Shown: in pieces, positions 44,301 through 56,816 of the stretch
Numbering within the stretch: position 1 is the first letter of the stretch
How the letters are laid out: the number at the start of each line of letters is the position of its first letter
Assembly (NCBI GenBank): GCA_946894095.1
Contig: OX335641.1
Span: 10,372,501-10,436,500, forward strand
Length of the DNA: 64,000 nt
Direction of reading: 5' to 3'
DNA from: Incurvaria masculella
Lineage: Eukaryota; Arthropoda; Insecta; Lepidoptera; Incurvariidae
Notes under the pieces: generated by a model
Databases searched by the model: none
What the model was told of the DNA's origin: nothing
Seen by the model: the letters and a program-made list of their open reading frames with translations, nothing else
Position numbers and translations under genes: made by a program

Positions 44301-45684
44301 AACTCGTAAAACTTCTTTCAGCGGCTTGCATTATTAAGGTGGTGACTATCTGTCTATCATTCGAGGAAAGTATCCGTTACTGTACAGGCCTATCAAACAA
44401 CATTAATGTTATTAGCTTTCGCTGGGCACCCGTATTACGCGCGCAGACGAGTAGATAACTCAGAGGTGGCATCTAATGCGTCTTTTCGACCAATGTTCTT
44501 TCGATCCGGATAGTCACGCAAAAAATGGGCCTATAATCAATAACAGAAACTTAATTTTTTTATTAATTTTAATATGAAATTTCTATTAAAAACTTTAAGG
44601 AGTAATTTCTTGCAAGGGTAGTGTATTGTTCATGCTGAAATCAAATTAATTTTAAAACATTTTAAACCACTGTCGTCGGTGCCACTTTGGTGTTGATTCC
44701 AATAACAATAAGGTAAAGTAAATCAAATATTTCGAACGTAATTTTGAAATACTCGTTTACGGACGAAAATTCCCTTACAATATTATGTAAAGTTGAATTC
44801 TCTGTATTAGGTACATATGTATATTTCCGAGAAATATATAACGGTTGGTGGGTCGCGGCGTAGCAGGATAAAGAGATAAGAGATTTTTGAACAACATAAA
44901 ACGTTTGTTCCTTGAGGATACGATGAATTGCTCTTTCGGCATCCGGGTTCCGGGGGACCACTCATCAATATTCCTTCATTTCTATAGTACGTAAGAACAA
45001 TGTATCAAGATAGAGTATGTGAGCGGGCTTCAAACTGCGCACGCATGGGCGAAACGGTTGTGTGGTACTTACTATTCTAGGAAGAATGTTGTATAGTATG
45101 GTGGCGAGGCAAGGGTTTGTAGGGAGGTTTCATTGCAGACTCGACCCTGTGGGCAAATGATAAGGTCGACTATGGAGAGAGGGTTTTTTCAAGAGCCGAA
45201 ACTACGGATATTTGCAAAATAAATTCTGAATTGTTTGTTTGCTGTAGGAGATTGAATTTGATTAGTTGTCAGAAAAAGTAGGCCGAGAGAGGTACATATG
45301 TGAGTCTCAACCTTTTATAATTGGGATGCTATGCTATCTCTGGGCCGTCGCCTACGCCGAACTATACCTGCCCACATCAATCGCACGCCGCTCGCACCAA
45401 ATGCATAATAATTGGCGGGACCAATTTCAAGATAACTTTTATTGAAAAGCTCTCAGATAATATCTTAATGCCGCCATTGTTTGGTTTCTCTTTTTAGATA
45501 GCTCAGCGACAATGTGGAGACCTTTGGTTTCTGATACTTTCACTGGTCTGGGGAAAGTGCTTATGGATTTTAGAATACCTACACATAATGCCTTGTGCCC
45601 AAAGGCGTTGAGGATTTTTATATGGAACTTGACATAGATTGTCGACACATTGCTAATTTCACACTTACTACCATCGCAACTAAG
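44301..45684. other. non-coding stretch
   Basis: No gene or repeat that I can support. Confidence 0.45.
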
Positions 45685-45815
45685 TACAGGGCCAGGACCT
45701 TCCATTGCTATAAGCACGCATGCATGGAACAAATGGATTTTTTTTCATTGCCGCTTTGTCCATCTTTCATTCAATGCGACGATACTAACCCGGGGGGGAT
45801 ACTCCCTATCGCAAA
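45685..45815 (-). mobile_element. SINE fragment (body)
   Basis: On the minus strand: 'cgtcgcattgaatgaaagat', 'gacaaagcggcaatgaaaaa' and 'ggaaggtcctggccc'. Both ends missing. Confidence 0.65.
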
Positions 45816-46214
45816 AAGAACGAAAGTATTTATGTGTGACTCATCTGTCGTCTCTGTCCACCCCTCCGGGTAGGCGTCCTGATGGTACCAAGCAATGGCA
45901 AGCCACTAAAAACAAAAACCGAACTACTTACTAATATATCAATCAGCATGCACTCAATATTACATTTACAAGTTTTCTTTTTCAACTTACAAATTACCTG
46001 AATTCTATCAGGAAATATGTAAAATTAAATGCCCGTGTAAAAATTTCCGGACACTTACAAGTTTTCGGAATCTTGTAAGTAACGGACTTTATGTTAAAAA
46101 TCCTGATTCCTGAGCACTGAGTTCCAAAAATAGGCCAACCGACAAGTAATTGCTGAAGGAGTATGTGATTGGAAATAATGTTGGTGTTTGTAGAGCTAAC
46201 TCGAATCTTACTAA

Positions 46215-46385
46215 ACCTAGTCTGGTTCACACCTCTGGTCTGGTGCTGATTTATTTTAATCGACACTTTAAGTGCCTTTATTACTAAACTGCTGTTTATC
46301 TTGTACTGGTATTGATTGCAAGCTGCTAAGAAAGGCCCTTAATATGTGGCGATTTAGCTAATCAATGGTAGGTGAAAAGGTCCTT
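46215..46385 (+). repeat. MITE copy, 'accaagtactgattta' family
   Basis: 'ggtgctgatttattttaatc', 'tatcttgtactggtattgat', 'gcaagctgctaagaaaggcc', 'gcgatttagctaatcaatgg' in family order. Confidence 0.8.
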
Positions 46386-47744
46386 ACTGCTATAAAATAA
46401 AAAAATATTTAAATAAGTTTTGAAACAATGTTTCATCATAAACTATTATCGTGTTGAGTGCAACGAGCACGTACATTAGTAACGTTTATAAATTGGTTAT
46501 TATATTTTTTATTTATTTTATTATAGCAAAGTCATTTATAATTTATGTATAGTAATTGATGTTATAAATTAGGTCAAATTTCACACTTTTAGTAGGCAAA
46601 GCCTAAAAAAAATATACAGGTATAATAGTGCAGTGCACTTTAAAAGGGACAGCGACGTGACATGGACTTCACGCACGCGCCACGTGACCTGGTGTCGGCT
46701 GGCGTAATGGCCTCCGATTTCACCAGCAGCACTGGGTTTTCCAGCTCTTCCTACGCAATCAGACGATGATCCGGTAAGGACAGTTAGCGCCGCCCCGGTG
46801 GTGCTCTGCGGTAATATCACTTACAATGATTCATATTGTGTCCTTGGCGAGGCATTTCTTTCGACACTACGTGATCTGATTTGGGCGGTTACCATGGTAA
46901 ATTCATTCAGCGCTTGAACAAGCAAGTGAATCTTTCGATTGGTTACATTTCGTACCATGCCAGTTAGTCGGTAAAGTGAACAGAAAATGTAACTCTAAAC
47001 TCTACATGCTAAATACTTGGTAAGGCGCATCTTTCTAACAATAGTCCCGCCGCTTCTTTCGAACCGTACGTGCCTGAACCATCGTAATAGGCACACTTCT
47101 TTCGAGGTATTCGCGTTGAATACTTTGTAAACACCTCTCTTGAACTATACATGTATGCACCCTAGGTTTGGTTAGTTGCGTATGCACTTCTTTCGCGCTC
47201 TACTCTGGATGCTTGGAAACAGATCTCTTTCAAACTAGGTATTTAAAGAGGTACTTTTAACGAACTCCTGGTAAGCTTCCTTATATCTTTCCTTATATTT
47301 TGTACTTTCCAATATACCTTTGTGCATATTTCACATTACGAGCGTCATGTTTTAACGAACGTTACATAAAATGTTGCCCGAAAATTAGGAATGGTCGTTG
47401 CATACTTAAAGTTGCATCCGTATTAAAAAGGTAGCTTGCTACTCTCTGCAAATAATCGAAATTGTAAATCCTGCAACGGAACGGAAGGAGAGTTGTTTGC
47501 CTTCGGGTTGTTATGGGATGCTCTACATTCACTGTATATTTTTACGAAAGGTTCTCAGTGATGCACTTTTTGTATGAAGAATCCTTGGCGAGGCATCGTT
47601 TTTAAACGCCACTCCTTGAAATGAAACCAACATTTTCTTAAGCCATATTTGGCAAAAATGGTAAAGCTAAATACACAGAATAAGTAATAGTGTTCTAGAT
47701 ATAAGATGGAACCTAAGTGCTATGTTAGTCTAAGTAAGCTTGGT
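46386..47744. other. non-coding stretch
   Basis: A short GC-rich part at 46650-46810 has no splice-bounded frame. Otherwise nothing is recognised. Confidence 0.4.
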
Positions 47745-47895
47745 TTTCAACAAGTGCTGATTTATTTTAATTGACACTTAAAGGGCATGTATTACTAAGG
47801 TGCTGATTATCTTATACTGGTATCGATTGCAAAATAGTAAGAAAGTCCCTTTAATGTACGGATTAAGCTAATCACTACTTGGTGGAAGATACCCT
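47745..47895 (+). repeat. MITE copy, 'accaagtactgattta' family
   Basis: Full length: 'caacaagtgctgatttattt', 'gacacttaaagggcatgtat', 'tcttatactggtatcgattg', 'cggattaagctaatcactac', ending 'ttggtggaagataccctaa'. Confidence 0.8.
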
Positions 47896-48144
47896 AAGTC
47901 ATAGTTTTTTAGCTCACGTTCATTTTCACCACTCTACAGGTGAGAAAGCGAAAGTGGATATTCACAATTTTCTCAGAATAATATTGTGAGGCTGATCCAT
48001 ACACCTGCTTAGATTACGAATTGCTGACTTATGCAAACCAAGAAGGGAAATAACATAACTTATGCAATGTGGGTATTTCTCGCTGATCCCTACCAAGTCC
48101 TTTCACCGCCTCTTGTGCCTAAATCTACCTTCCTATATGATACA

Positions 48145-49080
48145 CTAGCTGCGGTACCCGGCTCCGCTCGGGTCAATGTCGTGTTGGATTGATTTCCGTC
48201 TGAATTATTACCTGGATAAAAAGTAACCCACCAAAAGGCTGTTCCAGAACTATGTATACATCGTTTGAACCGATATGGCATGATTTAATGATAAACATCG
48301 ACATATTCCCATTAAGACCCTTGACGCCAGACCGTTACTGCACTGGCACAGCAACATAGAAATTGATACAAAACAAATAAAGGCGGGATTAACCCTACCA
48401 CTTTCCTTACTTTTACAAAGTTTTATGAGGAATACGAACCACAGCCACCTTCAACATCGAAAACGGTAACCCATCCGGAATCTGACTGCGCCCAGAGTTG
48501 CTATACGTTGATAAAATACGCAAATAAATCGGGCGAGTGGTTCTAAGTTATCGCTCTACTTGATATCGTGAAACTTTCTTAAGGCCTTTTTAACACCTAT
48601 AAATTTCAAGTACATAATTTTAATTTTTCTCTTAAGGTTTGTATTAAATATTTAAACATTACATACGCAATCCTTGCTTGCTGATCGCTCCTTATATTAA
48701 TGAAAACCGTATCAAAAAGTCCGTTGCGTGGCTTAGAAGAAGTAAACAAAGAAATAAAGGCAGATAGTGATTACCCTCCAAGCCGCCGCCGCCTCGGGGC
48801 TTTTCGGTTTGTATGACAGCTACATCTTAACGTAAGCGGAACTGAATTATATATAGCCTATCCTGTGTCCCGTGTATTTAGATATACATGTAGTAAGTTT
48901 CATCGAATTCGGATGATCGGTTTAAGAGTTATGGAGGAACATACATACATACATACAGAACTGATTTCTAAAAATCATCAATTTAGTCTTAGTATCATAC
49001 ATAAAGTCTACAAATGAAGTATCTTAGAAAACAAAGCAACTTACTCCATGACTACCCCTTACAGATTTATTATTAGTAAA
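48145..49080 (+). mobile_element. RTE-like repeat, copy B (composite)
   Basis: Parallel to copy A (26730-28265) from 'ctagctgcggtacccggctc' to 'ctccatgactaccccttaca', including the nested 5S-SINE fragment at 48383-48520. It lacks the ~547 bp segment of copy A and has a shorter stretch after 'ttccagaactatgtatacat'. Ends in (acat)n. Confidence 0.78.
48383..48520 (-). mobile_element. 5S-headed SINE fragment nested in RTE copy B
   Basis: Same truncated fragment in the same orientation and position as 27018-27150 in copy A. Confidence 0.8.
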
Positions 49081-49529
49081 GATTAGTATAGATGACTCAG
49101 TGGGAATATACAGTGTCTAATGCACAACTCACTTCTGACATCAGATTTGATAATTTCAGGCAGGGCGTGCGGGCGACGTGAAGGGGTATATACCACAGAA
49201 TAAATAATAGTGTCTATACGTCTGCCACCCCTAAGCCGCGGCCTATTCGATGCGTCAGTCACTCGGGGAATCTGCTGTACAAATGTATGGTAATCTTAAG
49301 GAATCGTAGGTGGGAGTCCGAAGAATCTGGAAATCTGTGGTAATATGTGGTAATCCCGATTAATTCTAGGCAATCCTATCAAATTCATGGTAATTACGGG
49401 GAATCGAAGGCGCGGGAGTTCGAGGAATCAGAAAATCTTCTGGAGTGCCGAGTATTCCCGAAATCATTCGAAAATCCGCATGGCCTTTTTTTGCATTTTT
49501 TTCAGTATTCTTATTTCATTTTGGGAGAC

Positions 49530-49740
49530 TCACCGTGGCCGTAAATGTTTTGACGTTGCCGTTTACGCCGACTTCGCGTTTTCATACAAATCGGAAGTTT
49601 GACTTTGACAGCTTGAAGAAGTAAAACCAAAAAATATCTAGTAAAAACTTGCATGGAGTTTGACGTTTTTACGTAACTTCGAAGTTCTGCAAATGCCAAT
49701 TTAGGTAAGAACTCGGACTGACCACTCTGGCCGAGAGTTC
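49530..49740 (+). repeat. dispersed repeat, copy 1
   Basis: Contains 'gacgttgccgtttacgccga', 'gacagcttgaagaagtaaaa', 'atatctagtaaaaacttgca', 'tggagtttgacgtttttacg' and 'actcggactgaccactctgg'. An inverted copy lies at 63430-63665. Confidence 0.8.
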
Positions 49741-49789
49741 TATGGTCATATTTATTAGATATTCTTTGCTACGGTGCATTAGGTCCCGA

Positions 49790-49920
49790 GCGCGGTGGAG
49801 GTTGCTCGACGGACGTTGACGTCAGCGCACGGTGGTTACGCGGCTCGCGGGTCGCGGGGGAGGGGAGACGCCACTTTCACTTACTACGCGGTGACTAAGC
49901 CGAAGGAGGGCAAGGCATCC
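49790..49920. other. GC-rich patch
   Basis: A CpG-dense segment ('ttacgcggctcgcgggtcgc') in AT-rich surroundings. Unexplained; no coding frame of note. A second, weaker patch is at 50500-50660. Confidence 0.3.
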
Positions 49921-50084
49921 TATATCAGATCGCGTAATATGTCAATCACGACGGACGATTGAGACCAGATAAAACATGTCAGGTAAAAGTTATTCCCATA
50001 GTATTTTTTTACAAAAAGAAATGTTGCGATGGGGTACAGAGAAACAAACATGGGTGAGTGCTGAAAAGATGGCCTAATACAAGG

Positions 50085-50262
50085 TGGTAGGGTTAATTCA
50101 GCCTGGGTTGGTACCATCGCATTGAATGAACGATGGTCAAAGCGGCAATTAAAATTGTCCGTGTTTTCCAATCAGTTCAATGTAGCCGAGCAATATAAGG
50201 AGGGTCCTAGCATGGCGCCTAGTTTCCATGTGGTATTAGCTATCCACGTCCAGTAACATTAA
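50085..50262 (+). mobile_element. SINE remnant (body and tail)
   Basis: 'aggtggtagggttaattcag', 'ggtaccatcgcattgaatga', 'gtagccgagcaatataagga', 'gtggtattagctatccacgt'. Its body variant ('gccgagcaatataagg') is that of the 5S-headed copies. Confidence 0.8.
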
Positions 50263-51054
50263 AACAAAAGTTTTAAATCTACTGCTAGGTACTTATGTAT
50301 ATATGTGTCCGTTCACGTTTGAAAAATATCCGAACAAACTGTTTTGGTTCGATGAAGTAAACACGCTTACTTCAATTCACAAAGTGACCCGATATATCAG
50401 TTATCTTGGAGAAATTAGTTTTATTTCATGCATGCATGACGCTCGCATATGATTGAGCTCGATCAATGTGTCTCTGTGAGCTGAACAAGCGGCAGGTCAC
50501 AAGTCCAACGGACGCTCGCCGCCGCGCGGGTCATCAGAGGCGGTAACGGTTACGTAACATTAGGTAACGTCTGAGGGTAACGTACATTCGGTACGGACGC
50601 GCATCCGTTTTGTCACGTAACGTGCGGACTCGGCTTGGAGTCAGCGTTTGGAATGCATTGCTAGTGTCTGCTTACAGGGTATTCATTTTATTCCGTTCAT
50701 TTTATTTATTCGGTTGATTGGAACTGTAAAAGTGGGCCCGTCAGCATCGAAAAATTGCGCTCCCCGTACAAACCGATTTTAGTAATAATTTGAAAATCAC
50801 TATTTGGTCTCTAATAATATCAGGTAACGAACGCACGCATATTTTTTTTTAAATTAAAAACCAAGTAAAATTAACGTAAAAAGACAATCGTCGCACACAT
50901 TTTCCTTTTTCCTTGATTTGACACGGGAAATATGTAACAAATATCAAATAACTCTGAACACTGGATTTCAAATAAAAGGTCATGTTTGCATGGGCAGGGT
51001 AATTTTCTGAAGATATTCTGAAGTTCGTTTATAAGTGTAAAGTATTTTTTTAAG
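50263..51054. other. non-coding stretch
   Basis: No gene supported. Confidence 0.4.
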
Positions 51055-51262
51055 TAACTGGACATTGATGGCGAATACCACACCAACTGTCATGATGTTA
51101 GCCCAACACACCTCGAGTGAACTAGGGGCCGTGCCACGACCTTCTTTTATTACACAGCTACATTTAACTAGATGGAAACACGAATAATTTCCATTGCAGC
51201 TTCGACCATCGTTCATTTAATGCGATGGTACCATAGCCTGGTATTATAGTACCACCTTGTAG
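51055..51262 (-). mobile_element. SINE remnant (body and tail)
   Basis: Tail at the left (inverse of 'attcgccatcaatgtccagt'), body to the right ('ggtaccatcgcattaaatga'). Head missing. Confidence 0.75.
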
Positions 51263-51924
51263 TAGGAAAATAAGTGACTTATGATATGGTAGATGGTTAA
51301 CGGAATTAATTTGTGCATTAAAAGAAGATCATCCGATGTATTATTTTTATGATAAATCAAAGAAAAGCTCATAATTTCGTTCGTAAGCATTTCATTGAAT
51401 ATTCTGTACATGTTTCTACTGTTTTGTTCTATATTGCCAAAACATTCGTGATATGAAAATGGTTTGGGTTGGTTTTCACATTTATTTATTTCAAAATTTG
51501 CATATAAATTATACACATCATCACAGGGCCCATTTCTGACACCCAAGCATCGATATTCGGTTTCAGGGTGTCCACCGGTTGACTTATGTCAACATCGTTT
51601 CGCACAATAATGTTTGGTAGGCATTGGCGAGCCCATTGTTTTTCATGTAGCTATCTCCTAGAATGTCTAACCCCATTAAAGTCCACGCGATGTTTTTCCT
51701 TCACTGTAAAATATTCGTTTAATGTAATGCAACTATTAAAATCCGTGTCACTAAACTTTGTTCGACAAATAAATACAAAAACATCTCATCACATCTTTGC
51801 TCTTGTAATAACTTGCAACTGACTTCTTCCTATCCCTGTATGTATCGGTTTCCAACATGTACGTAAATAGGTATAGTGGAATATGCCAAGTGATTCAATA
51901 AGCCACTCAATATTATGTTTTATA
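51263..51924. other. non-coding stretch
   Basis: AT-rich. A 100-codon minus-strand frame (51244-51546) has no recognisable feature. Confidence 0.35.
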
Positions 51925-52240
51925 TAACTTGTCATGATGGCGGAATACCATACCCACAGTCGCATGATATTAGTCCAACAGTCCAACACACCGCATTTCC
52001 CCAAGGTAGGTATTAGGCATTATGTCGATGGTACTAGGTGCCATGACAGGACTTTTTCTTTATGAGCACAGCTACATTGTACCGACCCGGGCGGGCGCGT
52101 GACCAACAGTTTTACATGAATTCTGAACCATGGAACAGCCCGCATTGGTGATGAAATCCACTTATCCAACTCAGAAAGAGAACTAAAGTGGTGCGCGGGG
52201 ATTTGATTGGCAAGTCCTCGCTCCACTAAGTTTCCGGCGC
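51925..52240 (-). mobile_element. SINE copy, tRNA-type, degraded
   Basis: Tail at the left, body partly deleted, 'ctttctgagttggataagtg' and a decayed tRNA head at the right. Confidence 0.7.
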
Positions 52241-52575
52241 TTATCTTAATTACTTAACATTAAAAGGAACCGCTTTTCATACAGGTAAAGGTTATTTATA
52301 TAGTGATTAAAATTAAAAATGGCTTACAATGACAGACCTAGGCTGACAATTACTCAAACACTTCGTTGTAGTTTCAACAATGTCTGTTAGATGTTCGACA
52401 TCGTGCTGGAATGAGAGGCACTCTCGGAGATCGACTTTGTGTATCTTCACAAAGCAAAAATTCTACTTCCTTTTACCTTTCTTGACTACCTACCTGCCGG
52501 AAAACATGGATTATCCGTGGCTGTAGCTTGACAATATTTTCAAATTTTATTCACTTCAAACATCTACGGTCTGCC

Positions 52576-52803
52576 ATGGCACACAAACCACGTCGAATTC
52601 CGAAAACAAAAGAACGTTCACCCGCAATCTCTGCGGCCACTACAGAGCAAAGCAAAAAGAAAACGCCTCATAATAAACACGAGAATTCAAAAAGAGAACG
52701 ACATCTTTCCGCGGACCAGAGACAAAAGGTGGTCGTTCCAGATTCGTTGCGGCACGAAATTATACAATACCATATAACAAAATGGCGCCGAAGAAAGTTG
52801 TGA
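52576..52803 (+). CDS. small, very basic ORF (75 codons)
   Basis: ATG in a good context (gtctgccATGGC). The product starts MAHKPRRIPKTKERSPAISA and ends HITKWRRRKL. 21 of 75 residues are Lys or Arg, spread over the whole length, with no hydrophobic segment, so it would be a soluble, nucleic-acid-binding or nuclear-type protein if real. It overlaps no recognised repeat. In the same frame the ORF extends 16 codons upstream. I do not recognise the family; it could be a small gene, a single exon or chance. Confidence 0.35.
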   Translation: MAHKPRRIPKTKERSPAISAATTEQSKKKTPHNKHENSKRERHLSADQRQKVVVPDSLRHEIIQYHITKWRRRKL

Positions 52804-52959
52804 TTTAACAACCGAGGAAAGACATTTGAGAGATGCTAAAATCAATTTAAATATACCTCGACTTTTCTTCGTTCCTCAATCACAATTTTTTTATCCCGTT
52901 AGCGTCTTTAAATGAAGGGAAAATGTTGATTAATCGGTACAGGCAGGATTAATGACAAA

Positions 52960-53086
52960 CAGTCGTTTTCAGAGTGAACTGCCAGAATTTAGTACGAGGA
53001 CTATCACAGGACTAACCATAGAAAATGCTATTTAGTCCGACGATAATCCCCGTATTAAAGTTAGTCCGCACACTCTGATTACACTG
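52960..53086. repeat. CAGTCGTATTC palindromic MITE
   Basis: Starts 'cagtcgttttcagagtgaac' and ends 'gcacactctgattacactg'. Internal 'ggactatcacaggactaacc' and 'tattaaagttagtccg' as in the other copies. Confidence 0.8.
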
Positions 53087-53144
53087 TCAGTGACTGAATT
53101 TTATTCGGCGAAAATAACTATACATCATACAAATAAGTATGCAT

Positions 53145-53232
53145 TTCCTTTTCAATATCGATTGCAAGACGGTAACAAAGGCCCTTTAATGTACGGATTA
53201 AGGTAATCAGTACTTGGTGGAAGAGACCCTAA
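53145..53232 (+). repeat. MITE fragment, 'accaagtactgattta' family
   Basis: Right half only: 'atcgattgcaagacggtaac', 'cggattaaggtaatcagtac', 'ttggtggaagagaccctaaa'. Confidence 0.7.
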
Positions 53233-54564
53233 AGCTAAAATGTATAGAATGAAAAATTGGGCAAGGCGAAGAGATACAACTAGATATACCGACTAAGATT
53301 TCTCTAACAACCATAGAAATAGGATCGCATGCTAGGTCTGTGGTGAGAACAAAGTTTGGTTGTCGACGATGTTTACATTGCGTTGTGTCTTTACATTGGT
53401 AAAGAAGAGCTGGAGTAGAAATGTTTTTTATGTCATTATATTTCTTCACATACTTCTTGTTTTGCTTGAACGGACCATTGGTCCATTGAGTTTAACGAAC
53501 TTGGATTTTCGTTCACTGACTTGGAAAACAAAACAGACATGTCGGACCGTCGTCAGTTGGACATCTGTCAAAGGCCAGGGTCTCGTGGCAAGTGTCTGTG
53601 CCAAGTACGATTTTGGTGATGATGGCAATATGTTATAATGTCAATGTTCACAACGCAGATAAAACGATAAATAAATTATGTATAATCTTTAAACACCGTG
53701 TTAGTGGAGGCATTCATTACGGTAGGATCTCTTCTCCCGCAATCCTTCTGTATGATAATTGCAGTATATACATAAAGTCCTTCTTTTTACAGGGCTCTTT
53801 TTTTTATTTATGTTTATATGTTTAATTCACGATCAATTATACTGGATAACAAATTCGTTGAAACAATCGACACGCTTGTTTAGGACGAAAAAGTATACTA
53901 TTTACTTAAGTGTATCCTCTACGGACAAACATAAACATAAAAGACTACATATATATGTGGGAATTTCTTATTTTTGTATCTTTTTATTCGTTTACACACA
54001 TGGGTGCCAATTTTGGTGGTGAAAAACGCATATTCGTCCTCAGGGTTCCTGAGGAAGAATATCGAGAATATCGACTCCGTTTCGTTGTTGGTCATACAGT
54101 TGCGACGGACACCACTGCGCGTCTCTCTATAATGTTTTTTTTTTCACTGTAAGAATATTCTAACAAAACTCACGAGACCCTTAACGACAAGAGTTTCTCG
54201 GGGCCGCATTAAGCGGAGGCTAATCAGACATCTCTCGCACAAGATGCAGCGTTGTACATTTTGTCCCACGTTGCAGACGACACAATTAAAATACCGAAAT
54301 AATTGAAAAAAACCTCCGCCACTTTCTTTAGCAATGCACGCTTTCTTTCCGCGGAAATGGCTTCTCAGGCATCTGTGGCAGTCGCAATGTGACCTACCTA
54401 CCTGCGAATACTGAGGAGTGATGGAGATTTTCTAACAGAGGAATAAAAAAAACCGTTTGATGATTACCGAATATGTATTCTCGAAGTCTGTTTTAGTGTA
54501 AATTATTGTTAGTTGCTTCCTACGGATATTTGTGCATTCATGGCATCTCTTTCTATTATGTGTA
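53233..54564. other. non-coding stretch
   Basis: Overlapping frames on both strands at 53446-53640 look mildly protein-like (minus: MPSSPKSYLAQTLATRPWPL onward) but have no domain or clear splice pair. Confidence 0.3.
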
Positions 54565-54715
54565 TGTAACCGGACATGGATGGCTAATACCATGCGCTAC
54601 AGTCATGATATTAGCCCAAAACACCGCATTCCTCAAGGAATTAGGTGCTATCCCAGGACCTTGACTTTATAAGCACTGCTACATTGAAATGGGTGAAAAC
54701 TTTTCATTGCCGCTT
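54565..54715 (-). mobile_element. SINE tail fragment
   Basis: Inverse of the SINE tail ('attagccatccatgtccggt', 'ggtcctgggatagcac'). It abuts an opposite-strand fragment at 54718. Confidence 0.75.
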
Positions 54716-54717
54716 CT

Positions 54718-54815
54718 TTGCACCTGTTCGTGGTTCAGAATCCGTGTGTTCCTCTAATAGGTGGTAGCTTTAAGCCCACCCATGTTAATACCGTCGCATT
54801 GGATTAAAATATGGT
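54718..54815 (+). mobile_element. SINE body fragment
   Basis: 'gttcgtggttcagaatccgt', 'ctaataggtggtagctttaa', 'accgtcgcattggattaaaa'. Confidence 0.65.
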
Positions 54816-56524
54816 TGATAACCTGTCCAGCAATATAAAAAACCACTTAACAGCAAACATAATCTTGGATAATTTAAAAAAATCACATGGTAACACCGCC
54901 AGCCCCTTTTATCTGGGGCATTGCATTGATGGTGTGTTCGGACATTTCTGTCATGCCAATTAGTGTAATGTCTTTTAGAGCCCGCGAACATGCGTTCGTC
55001 TAGCTATTATCATTCTCGGCAGATTGCGTACCAATTATATAGAAGTTATTTTAACACGTGTTTGTAGAGTAGTGTTGCACGAAATGGTCGACACGCTCAC
55101 ATGATTATGATCTGATGTAATTTTATGGTGCGCGAGCTCTTTGAGTATTTTATTGTTTTGTTTTTTTTATCGCATTGCACAAACAGTCTAAACCTTGCAT
55201 AGAGTTGCATGAGCAGCCCATACAAGTTTACTTTTTATGTAATTAGTTTAAGCCATAAAATATTACAGAAAAACATTCAGCTTTGTAAAAAACGTTTACA
55301 TAGCCCGTTTTCAGCCTCAGATACTGTTTCAGAATATCAATGGTTTAAAATATTTAACATAAATACTTACCCGTTTATTCTAAATGCTTAATTTAATTTA
55401 GATTTTTCAAATATTTTTTAATAATAAAACTTGAGGCTCTCCGAAATCATTGTCCAATAAAATTATTTATAAAATTACCTTCATGGTTCCTGGAAACTTG
55501 TGTGCTAAGAGAATTAAAATAATGAGCATCTTATCACAGATTAAACATTACATAATAAGCAATGTCAAAATTGTCAAGTCAAAGTAAAGTAAAAAAAAAA
55601 AACTTAGGAAGGAAAATACTGTGCATAGGAGTCCTACAGTCAAAAAAGGATACACTTCCGGTTAAAAGTAAAAATGAGACGAGCGACCTCTCATTGAATT
55701 TGTTTTTAACCGACTTCAAAAAAAACGAGGAGGTTCTCAATTCGTCGGAATCTTTTTTTTTGCTATAAAAATATATATATAGTGCCTGTGCGGTTGGTCG
55801 TTGAACTGTCCCTTCATCGCTAGGAATTCCACCCTGAAAGCAGAAGCCATGTCATGGTGAAACTTGAATGGGCTTTCACAATTGTATGCGTATACAAAAT
55901 TTCGTGTCTGTGCTGTTGACCGTAGAAGAGTTTCTTTGTCTGGAGCGAATCCTGGATGTCGATTCAGGTCATGCTTACCCACAGATTAAGTAAGAGCTGC
56001 TTACCATAAAAATGCATTGTCGTAGGAACTGAACCAGCACTTAAAAAATAACTCTGTAGGATAAGCGGAAGTGGGTCATATTTAACTTGTAAGATTTGAT
56101 TACCGCGACAGGTGAAAATAATTAAAACCTTATGCCTAATAATAAAAAGTAAGTTTATTTTTAACTAAAATATACTTTTCAATTTTGAACGTTCTGGAAT
56201 GCCATCTTGAATACCATTCCAATAGCCCGCATTCTTTCCATAATGAACAACCAATTCTGTAGATCCCCTATCTAAAGGGTCGGTAAACTATTGACAGGGA
56301 TGCCGAGGTGTGGTTACGCCTACGTTCCTACTTACAACCCGGAATCCATCAAAAGTAATGTGAATAGGCACCTGGGCGCCCGGCATGGTTTTAGCAGCCT
56401 CGAAAAACTAGTAGTGCTTCACATAAAAACCGCGCTGAATTTTTTACTTTCGTGAGCGATTTGAAGCTATTTCCAATGAAGGGGAAACATAATTTAAAAC
56501 AGAATTTATAAAGCAGTATTTAAA
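54816..56524. other. non-coding stretch
   Basis: Contains, at 55703-55750, the 'ttaaccgacttcaaaaaaaa' terminus of the repeat at 17391-17757. No gene supported. Confidence 0.45.
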
Positions 56525-56816
56525 AACCGGTCAAGTGCGAGTCGGACTCGCACACTAAGGGTTCCGTACCATCGCACAAGATTAACCACAAAAAATCAGG
56601 TTTTTTGCATGGGAGCCCTCTTTAATTTTTATTATTTTGAAATTTTACCTATTTGTTGTTTTAGCGGCAAAATAAATACACACTCTGTGAAAATTTCAGC
56701 TGCCTACCTATTACGGTTCATGAGATACAGCCCTGTGACAGACGGACGGACGGACGGACAGCGGAGGCTTAGTAATAGGGTTCCGTTGGCACCCTTTGGG
56801 TACGGAACCCTAAAAA
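56525..56816 (+). repeat. 'gggttccgtacc' interspersed repeat, full length
   Basis: From 'ggtcaagtgcgagtcggact' through 'ctaagggttccgtaccatcg', '(ggac)n agcggaggcttagtaa' to 'gggtacggaaccctaaaaat'. Confidence 0.88.

Noticed and set aside
56740..56765. CRISPR-like or satellite repeat in the GGAC runs
   Set aside because: Simple tetranucleotide expansion inside an interspersed repeat; no spacers and a eukaryotic context.
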